A stretch of 64,000 nt of DNA, from the NCBI GenBank assembly GCA_037127255.1, contig JBANSL010000001.1, forward strand, positions 35,765,001 through 35,829,000. Reading direction: 5' to 3'. Position 1 is the stretch's first letter. Each line of letters starts with the position of its first letter. Shown here in pieces: positions 57,857-64,000 of this stretch. The stretch comes from Persicaria tinctoria (Eukaryota > Streptophyta > Magnoliopsida > Caryophyllales > Polygonaceae). Position numbers and translations under genes: made by a program. Under the pieces are notes generated by a model that did no database searches, had not been told where the DNA came from, and saw nothing but the letters and a program-made list of their open reading frames with translations.

Positions 57857-59000
57857 CTTACATTACGCATAATTACCATATTTGACATTATTTGTGCATT
57901 ATTTCTTTGAAATTGCTACATGGCTATTTTGGAATGCATTATTTATTTATGTGCTTATATGCATGTTTTCCAAAAATTTGAGAAAAATGACCCCCATTGA
58001 AAATTTTGAATAATGTCATGGAAGCTTATATTGAACTCGACGATGCAAAATTGGATTCATTAGAGATATAGCATGAAATTGCCTAGTAAAGGGAAGTCAC
58101 AATGAAGTGCATTATTTTCTTGAAAACCATGAAAGGAGGTAAAATTTGAATTTGCTTTTGACATGTTGCATGATAAAATGATGGAGGACTTTATATTTCC
58201 ATATAATGCTCATTGTTAATTCCTAGCCTTACCTATGCTTATGCATCACAAAAGCCATAATATGCCTTATTTCAAATATTGCTCCACATGATCTAAATAT
58301 TTCCATTCTTTACCTTATCCGAGGATTATGTTGAGAATGATGTTACATTATGGAGATGTTATATGGTGTTTGTGTTATATATCATATTTGGAGTTTGGAA
58401 GGAAATTATTTGAAATATATGGAAAATTTAATGAGTGAAAGAAAATCCAATCACCTCAGGAGATAAAGGTAGATTGACCCTGCTCTCTAAGATAATAGTT
58501 TGGAGAGATGGGACACATTGTGAGGAGTCCGACGCACTAAGTATTCGGGGCCATTCATGACACCCATGTTTGCGACTCGCGAGAAGGCAGTGTTGAGGTT
58601 AGAGAGGTAAAAGCATTATTATGAATAAAAGCATTATGAAAGGTGATGAATCAAAGGAAGAAGGAATGTGGAAATTCAAGTTTGAAAGTGATCCATTTCC
58701 CCGGATCATAAAAGCACCACATTGCCAAAAATTGCCCACCTTTTAGCCTTTTACCAATCTACTCCTTCATGAGCTTAAATTAAAGTCTTCTTGATTATCG
58801 ATGCTTTGTCACACAAAAATTATTTGTGCATAACCCTCCTTTTATGAGTAGATGTTGCTTTTACATATTTGCACATGCATGGATCTGTGACACTAGTACC
58901 TTTTCGAGGATGGTAATTGATTGCAGGGACATATAAGAATGAATCTAAGATGTTGAGAGTTTTTATTACTTCCCCTGAATGACAATTAAAAGTATTGCTT

Positions 59001-59030
59001 GAGGACAAGCAAGCTTAAGTATGCGGTGTT
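59001..59030 (+). other. Candidate polypurine tract next to 3' LTR
   Basis: GAGGACAAGCAAGCTTAAG followed by TATGCGGTGTT ends directly at the LTR start. It occupies the position of the plus-strand primer but is only weakly purine-rich. Element A has AGTATAGGGTGTT here. Confidence 0.4.
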
Positions 59031-59278
59031 TGTTGTGAGCGGAATCTGCCATGTTTTACAGTAACTTTTATATCGATTTCTGTATACATTTCACGCATTT
59101 GGGTTAAGATAGTACAGAATCTGTGTAGTTTATGTTTATTTGCCAAAATTATGGAATCTACACCAGTTTCTGTTTAAATCGCAGAAATCGAGGCATTTAC
59201 AGCAATTCTACAGAAGGTCGGAAATGCTCGGAAAACCACTACAGAAGTCCAAGGTCAAAGCAGCGCACAAGTTTGAGA

Positions 59279-59806
59279 GTCGAGGCTACTCGATCTCGAG
59301 TAAGCCTACTCGACCTAGACGAGCATGTCCGGGCACAGCCTAGTCGACAAAGCCATGATCGAGAACCAAGCTCCCCAAGCTCCGAAGCCAACTCGATCTC
59401 GAGGACCGTTACTCGAGGTTGACGAAGCCACAGCACCAGATCCGGAGTCCCTCGAGGAGAGCTGCTCGAGAAACCCTAGTCGGCGAGCCACCGTACTCGA
59501 AGTCGACTAGGGCTTGTCGAAGTCGACGAGCGCCTGAGTCCTTGTCCGAGCCGGTCGAGCACACCAAACCGAGGACGAGAGGCCGAGCCACCTCTACTCG
59601 ATCTCGACTAACCCTTGTCGAGATCGACGAGCCGCCCTGAGCCATGTCTGAGCAACCCGAGGAGGTTTAGTCGATGGCCCTAGCCCTTGTCGAAGTCGAC
59701 GAGACCAACTCGAGGTCGACGAGCCCGGGAAGCCATGACGAGCCACATCAAGCACCAGACGACGAATCCTACTCGAATTCGACCAAGCCTTGTCGAGGTC
59801 GACTAG
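59279..59806. repeat. TCGA-N2-TCGA motif cluster in U3 of element B 3' LTR
   Basis: This is the copy of 51953-52480 at the LTR offset, with a few substitutions. Some of these destroy motif copies (for example CTCGAAGTCGAC has become CTCGAATTCGAC near 59773). Confidence 0.8.
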
Positions 59807-60082
59807 AGCAGTGCCCAGAAACGCGTCTTCGATGACCTGTCCGAGTAGAGTTGGGATTCCTTGGTGCCGAAGGCGGAAGATTCTATCCAAATACATCAAG
59901 TTCTATCTATGGAAGACGCAATCTATCAAGACATGAAGATCTACCCTAATTAGTTTTATCCTTTCCTTATGATTTATTTCCATTTAAACATTTATTTATC
60001 TTTAAGGCTTTTAGATATAATTTTAGATATAGATTTAGATAGAGATAGATGATTATTTCCTTGATTAGCAAGGTTTAGTCAC

Positions 60083-60090
60083 TATAAATA
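60083..60090 (+). promoter_or_regulatory. TATA box of element B 3' LTR
   Basis: TATAAATA is identical to the 5' LTR copy and in the same context. Any transcript from here would read into satellite block 3. Confidence 0.7.
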
Positions 60091-60724
60091 AGGCCCTAGG
60101 GGCTGGTTTTTCAATCATTCAATTTCAGTCAGAGACAAGTAGTTCCATTCAGAGATACAGTTTAGGGGTTCTAAGGTTTTTAGGGTTTTGGCTCTCTGCG
60201 AAAGTTGATTGCCGGAATTGTAAAGGCTTTTGAATATAGTTTTATGCAAGTTATTTCTTTTCATTCAATGTCTGTTATTGCGATGAGGCGTGAGTAGTCC
60301 ACCCACTTCTGGGGCTGGGGTGAGCCCGACGGTGGCCATGTGAGGCGATGCGATAAAGGTCAGATCTTTTGTGCGATTCATCTTCTATCCCTATGAGCAT
60401 GATTCTTTTGCGAGAGTTGAAGGTGATCCTTGTTTGTATTATTGAAGCGAAAGTGATCTTAATGCAACTTGGATTAATTATGTGAAAAAGGGTTAGTAAC
60501 AATTAGGGTTTATGCGAAAGCCTCTATTTGCCTATTTGTTAATGACGAAAGTTATTTGATGGAAAGCATGATCTTTTATGCCTTTATGTGTTGTTTTGCA
60601 TGGTTATCGTTGTGGTGTTGAAACCCTGGCCTTGGAGGTCTTTTAATATATTGAATTTACTTCGTTTCTCTAAGTTCTGTGTTTCGAAATTCTGCAATTT
60701 AAATTTCTGCCTTTTACTGTTTTA

Positions 60725-60994
60725 ATCGACATAGAGGAGATCTTGTCGATCTCGAGGAACCGTGGTCGAAGTCGAGTAGGGCTTCGTCTAGGTCGAGTTG
60801 ATTTGCTCCTGTCTTTGTCGATTTTCAAGTTTCTGTCTTTACCTTTCTTTGTCGAAGTCGAGTACCTCTTGTCGAGGTCGAGTTGTCTGATCTTGTCGAG
60901 TTGATTGCTTTTGTTCTTTACTTTCTGTTTTCATTACTGTCTTGTCGACCTGGAGGACAGCTTGTCGAGATCGACCAGCTTCTGTGTCCTCGAG
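60725..60994. repeat. TCGA-N2-TCGA motif cluster in U5 of element B 3' LTR
   Basis: This is the counterpart of 53399-53668, nearly unchanged. It ends just before the 208-bp deletion joint. Confidence 0.75.
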
Positions 60995-61128
60995 TTACCT
61001 TCTGCTTTGTTTCTGTTTTGCTTTGTTCTTTACGGGAGGAAGTCTTGTATTTATTTGCTGAGACAGGGAAGTCAGTCTGATCTATATTTTACATTTATTT
61101 CAATACTCGATTCACTCCTGCAACAACA

Positions 61129-61133
61129 CTCCT
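61129..61133. other. Target site duplication of element B, right copy
   Basis: CTCCT follows the CAACAACA end of the 3' LTR and continues into the satellite sequence GCGTCCGGGGTC. It matches 51700-51704. Confidence 0.93.
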
Positions 61134-62471
61134 GCGTCCGGGGTCTTAACGAAGTTGTTTATCCGGGAGTGTAGAGCTCCAATCGGATTCCCGACGCGGA
61201 GCAAGCTGCAGTGTCCTGGGTCTTAACAAAGTTGTTGATCTGAGAGACTAGAGCTCCAACCGGATTCCCGACGTGGAGCGAGCTCCAGCGTCCTGGGTCT
61301 TAACGAAGTTGTTGATCCAATAGATAAAACTCCAACCGGATTCCTGACGCAGAGCAAGCTCCAGCGTCCTGGGACTTAACGAAATTGTTGATCCGGGAGA
61401 CTAGGGCTAAAACCGGAATCCCGACGCGATGCAAGCTCCAGCATCCTGGGACTTAACGAAGTTGCTGATTCGGGAGAATATAGCTCCAACCGGATTCCCG
61501 ACGCGGAGCAAGCTCCAGCGTCCTGGGACTTAACGAAGTTGTTGATCCGGGAGACTAGAGCTCCAACCGGATTCCCGCCGCGGAGCGAGCTCCAGCGTTC
61601 TGCGCCTTAACTAAGTTGTTGATCCAGGAGACTAGAGCTCCAACCGGACTCCCGGCGCGAAGCAACCTCTAGCGTCCTGGGACTTAACGAAGTTGTTGAT
61701 CCGGGAGACTAGAGCTCCAACCGGATTCCCGACGTGGAGCGAGTTCTAGCGTACTGAAGTTGTTTATCCGGGAGAATAGAGCTCTAACCGGACTCCCGTC
61801 GCGGAGCAAGCTCCTACGTCCTAGGACTTAACGAAGTTGTTGATCCGGGAGACTAGAGCTCCAACTGGATTCCTAACAAGGAGCGAGCTCCAGCGTTCTA
61901 GGTCTTAACGAAGTTGATGATCCGGGAGACTAGAGCACCAACCGGACTCCCGGCGCGGAGCAAGCTCTAGCGTCCTGGGACTTAACGAAGTTGTTGATCT
62001 GAGAGACTAGAGCTCCAACCGGATTCCCGACGTGGAGCGAGCTCCAGCGTCCTAGGTCTTAACGAATTTGTTGATCAGACAGACTAGAGCTCCAACCGGA
62101 TTCTCGACGCGTAGCTAGCTCTAGCGTCCTGGGACTTAACGAAATTGTTTATCCGGGAGACTAGGGCTCCAACCGGATTCCCGACGCGGAGCAAGCTCCA
62201 GCGTCCTGGGAGTTAACAAAGTTGCTGAGCCGGGAGACTAGAGCTCCAATCGGATTCCCGACGCGGAGCAAGCTCCAGCGTCCTGGGTCTTAATGAAGTT
62301 GTTGATCCGGGAGACTAGAGCTTCAACCGAATTCTCGAAGCGGAGCCAGCTCCTGCGTCCGGGGTCTTAACGAAGTTGTTTATGCGGGAGAGTAGAGCTC
62401 CAATCGGATTCCCGATACGGAGCAAGCTAGAGCGTCCTGGGTCTTAACAAAGTTGTTGATCTAAGAGACTA

Positions 62472-62581
62472 GAGCTCCAACCGGATTCCCGACTTGGAGC
62501 AAGCGGCGGCGTCCTGGGTCTTAACGACATACTAGAGCTCCAATCGGATTCCCGACTTGTATATCCGACATACTAGAGCTC
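62472..62581. repeat. Scar of shortened monomers (63 and 41 bp)
   Basis: GAGCTCC copies at 62472, 62535 and 62576 are spaced 63 and 41 bp instead of 77. CGACATACTAGAGCTCCAA occurs twice in this stretch, and GACTTGTATATCCGACATA is not a normal monomer sequence. A local deletion and re-joining event is the simplest reading. Confidence 0.75.
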
Positions 62582-62984
62582 CAACCGGATTCCCGACGCG
62601 TAGCAAGCTCCAGCGTCTCAGGACTTAACGACATTGTTGATCCGGAAGACTAGGGCTCCAACCGGATTCCCGACGCGGAGAAAGCTCCAGCGTCCTGGGA
62701 GTTAACAAAGTTGCTGAGCCGGTAGACTAGAGCTCCATTCGGATTCCCGACGCGGAGCAAGCTCCAGCGTCATGTGTCTCAATGAAGTTGTTGATCCGGG
62801 AGAATAGAGCTCCAACCGGATTCTCAACGTGGAGCCAGCTCCAGCGTCCGGGGTCTTAACGAAATTGTTGATCCGGGAGAGTAGAGCTTCAACCGGATTC
62901 CCGACTCGGAGCAAGCTGCAACTTCATGTGTCTTAACGAAGTTGTTGATATGAGAGAGTAGAACTTTAACCGGATTCCCGACGT

Positions 62985-63600
62985 GGAGCGAGCTCCAGCG
63001 TCCTGGGTCTTAACGAAGTTGTTGATTTAAGAAACTAGAGCTCCAACCGGATTCCCGACGTGGAGGGAGCTCCAGCGTCCTGGGTCTTAACGATGTTTTT
63101 GATCCGACAGACTAGAGCTTCAACCGGATTCCTGACGCGGAGCAAGCACCAGCGTCCTGGGACTCAACGAAGTTGTTGATCCGAGAGACTAGGGCTCCAA
63201 CCGGATTCCCGACGCAGTGCAAGCTCTAGCGTCCTGGGAGTTAACGAAGTTGCTAATTCGGGAGACTAGAGCTCCAACCGGATTCCCGACACGGAGCGAG
63301 CTCCAGCGTCCTGGGTCTTAACGAAGTTGTTGATTTAAGAAACTAGAGCTCCAACCGGATTCCAGACGTGGAGGGAGCTCCAACGTCCTGGGTCTTAACG
63401 ATGTTTTTTATCCGACAGACTAGAGCTTCAACCGGATTCCTGACGCGGAGCAAGCACCAGCGTCCTGGGACTCAACGAAATTGTTGATCCGAGAGACTAG
63501 GGCTCCAACCGGATTCCCGACGCAGTGCAAGCTCTAGCGTCCTGGGAGTTAACGAAGTTGCTAATTCGGGAGACTAGAGCTCCAACCGGATTCCCGACAC
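62985..63600. repeat. Higher-order repeat, 308 bp x 2
   Basis: CGATGTTTTT at 63091 recurs at 63399, exactly four 77-bp monomers on. The same order of GATTTAAGAAACTAG, GAGGGAGCTCC, GCAAGCACCAGCG and GCTAATTCGGGAG monomers is found in both. The two copies differ by only a few bases, for example GATCCGAC and TATCCGAC. A single related unit lies near 50.2 kb. Confidence 0.8.
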
Positions 63601-64000
63601 GGAGCGAGCTCCAGTGTCCTGGGTCTTAACGAAGTTGTTGAGCCGGTTGACTAGAGCTCCATTCGGATTCCCGACGCGGAGCGAGCTCCAGCGTCATGTT
63701 TCTTAATGAAGTTGTTGATCCGGGAGTCTAGAGCTCCAACCGGATTCTCAACGTGGAGCCAGCTCCAGCGTCCGGGGTCTTAACGAAGTTGTTGATCCGG
63801 GAGAGTAGAGCTTCAACCGGATTCCCGACGCGGAGCAAGCTGCAGCGTCCTGGGTCTTAACGAAGTTGTTGATCTGAGAGACTAGAGCTCCAACCGGATT
63901 CCCGACGTGGAGCGAGTTCCAGCGTCCTGGGTCTTAACGAAGTTGTTGATCCGATAGATAAAACTCTAACCGGATTCCTGACGCAGAGCAAGCTCCAGCG

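Larger units (their letters stand above)
57576..59030 (+). other. Noncoding region between integrase remnant and 3' LTR of element B
   Basis: These 1455 bp align along their full length with 29611-31077 of element A. No env-like ORF is present. It contains the AGTCGGCCTAGCGACT inverted repeat (57587-57602), a pyrimidine-rich TTCTACTTTTTCAGGTC (splice-acceptor-like, AG near 57698), a purine-rich AAGTATGGGGTGGAGGAAGG (57836-57855), and GAGGACAAGCAAGCTTAAG just before the LTR. Confidence 0.75.
51705..61128 (+). mobile_element. Element B: full-length non-autonomous Athila-like retrotransposon
   Basis: The element is 9424 bp. Both LTRs, the primer binding site, an intact gag-protease ORF, an integrase C-terminal remnant and the 5-bp target duplication CTCCT are present. 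The reverse transcriptase, RNase H and integrase core expected between protease and integrase C-terminus are missing. Only about 0.6 kb of TCGA-motif-rich linker lies there. The gag type, DLGAS protease and tRNA-Asp-type primer site match the Athila lineage of Ty3/gypsy elements. LTR divergence of about 20 changes in about 2.1 kb, counted by eye, indicates recent insertion. It resembles elements that keep gag but lack pol and rely on a partner for replication. Confidence 0.95.
59031..61128 (+). repeat. 3' LTR of element B, with 208-bp deletion
   Basis: The LTR is 2098 bp and collinear with the 5' LTR at an offset of 7326. It lacks the segment corresponding to 53708-53915, and 208 bp accounts exactly for the length difference. 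The deletion joint (CTTTAC to GGGAGG, near 61034) shows a 2-base AC microhomology. About 20 substitutions separate the LTRs elsewhere, counted by eye. Because both LTRs are made from one template, the deletion must post-date insertion. Confidence 0.94.
61129..64000. repeat. 77-bp satellite array, block 3
   Basis: This is a continuation of block 2 across the insertion of element B. The monomer split at the target site is resumed here. Monomer types match those at 48.9-51.7 kb, for example GATAGATAAAAC, GCGTACTGAAG and GAGGGAGCTCC. It contains a scar of shortened monomers at 62472-62576 and a 308-bp tetramer repeat at 63.0-63.6 kb. The array continues past the window edge. Confidence 0.96.

Noticed and set aside
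3030..62914. Many reverse-strand open frames of 60-100 codons with similar proteins (MLRVGNP...-type)
   Set aside because: They lie wholly within the satellite. A 77-bp monomer shifts frame each unit, so three monomers give a 231-bp pseudo-periodic frame that ends at a variant stop. They have no start context and no domain, and they change with every HOR variant.
1..64000. CENP-B box in the satellite monomer
   Set aside because: The reverse strand has CCCGGATCAAC, which fits only half of the NCCCGNNTNNNNCGAAN pattern. The required CGAA half is absent at the right spacing.

Overview
This window is plant heterochromatin: a satellite DNA array interrupted by two Athila-like Ty3/gypsy LTR retrotransposons. 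About 50.6 kb of the 64 kb is one tandem satellite with a basic monomer of 77 bp. The Athila-type gag, the aspartic protease with a DLGAS site, the primer binding site matching tRNA-Asp and the TGTTG...CAACA LTR ends point to a flowering plant. The species cannot be named from the sequence. A satellite with higher-order repeats (HORs) invaded by Athila elements suggests a centromeric or pericentromeric array, but this is inference.

Layout. (1) 1-29286: satellite block 1, with several HOR families (1433, 2076/2230, 2048, 1750 and 1375 bp). (2) 29287-33208: element A, a 5'-truncated retrotransposon that keeps only the integrase C-terminal remnant, about 1.47 kb of 3' noncoding sequence and one 2131-bp 3' LTR. 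(3) 33209-51704: satellite block 2, with 1837, 759 and 1452 bp HORs. (4) 51705-61128: element B, a full-length insertion with 2306- and 2098-bp LTRs and a 5-bp target duplication (CTCCT). It has an intact 850-codon gag-protease ORF but no reverse transcriptase, RNase H or integrase core. (5) 61129-64000: satellite block 3, the continuation of block 2 beyond element B, with a local 308-bp tetramer repeat.

Genes. The only convincing intact protein is the Gag-protease polyprotein of element B. Two homologous integrase C-terminal fragments survive, one open (element A) and one with a nonsense codon (element B). Element B is therefore non-autonomous: it could supply Gag and protease but would need reverse transcriptase and integrase from a relative. 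The two LTRs of B differ at about 20 hand-counted positions in about 2.1 kb (about 1%), so the insertion is young.

Most notable signals. Every HOR period I measured is reproduced exactly by adding a few monomer length classes (77, 76, 67, 66 and 29 bp). A 29-bp and a 48-bp derivative are the two reciprocal products expected from exchange between the two AGCTCC copies inside each monomer. A TCGA-N2-TCGA motif family is dispersed through the LTRs, the coding region and the downstream linker of the retroelement. No host genes, tRNA, rRNA or CRISPR arrays were seen.
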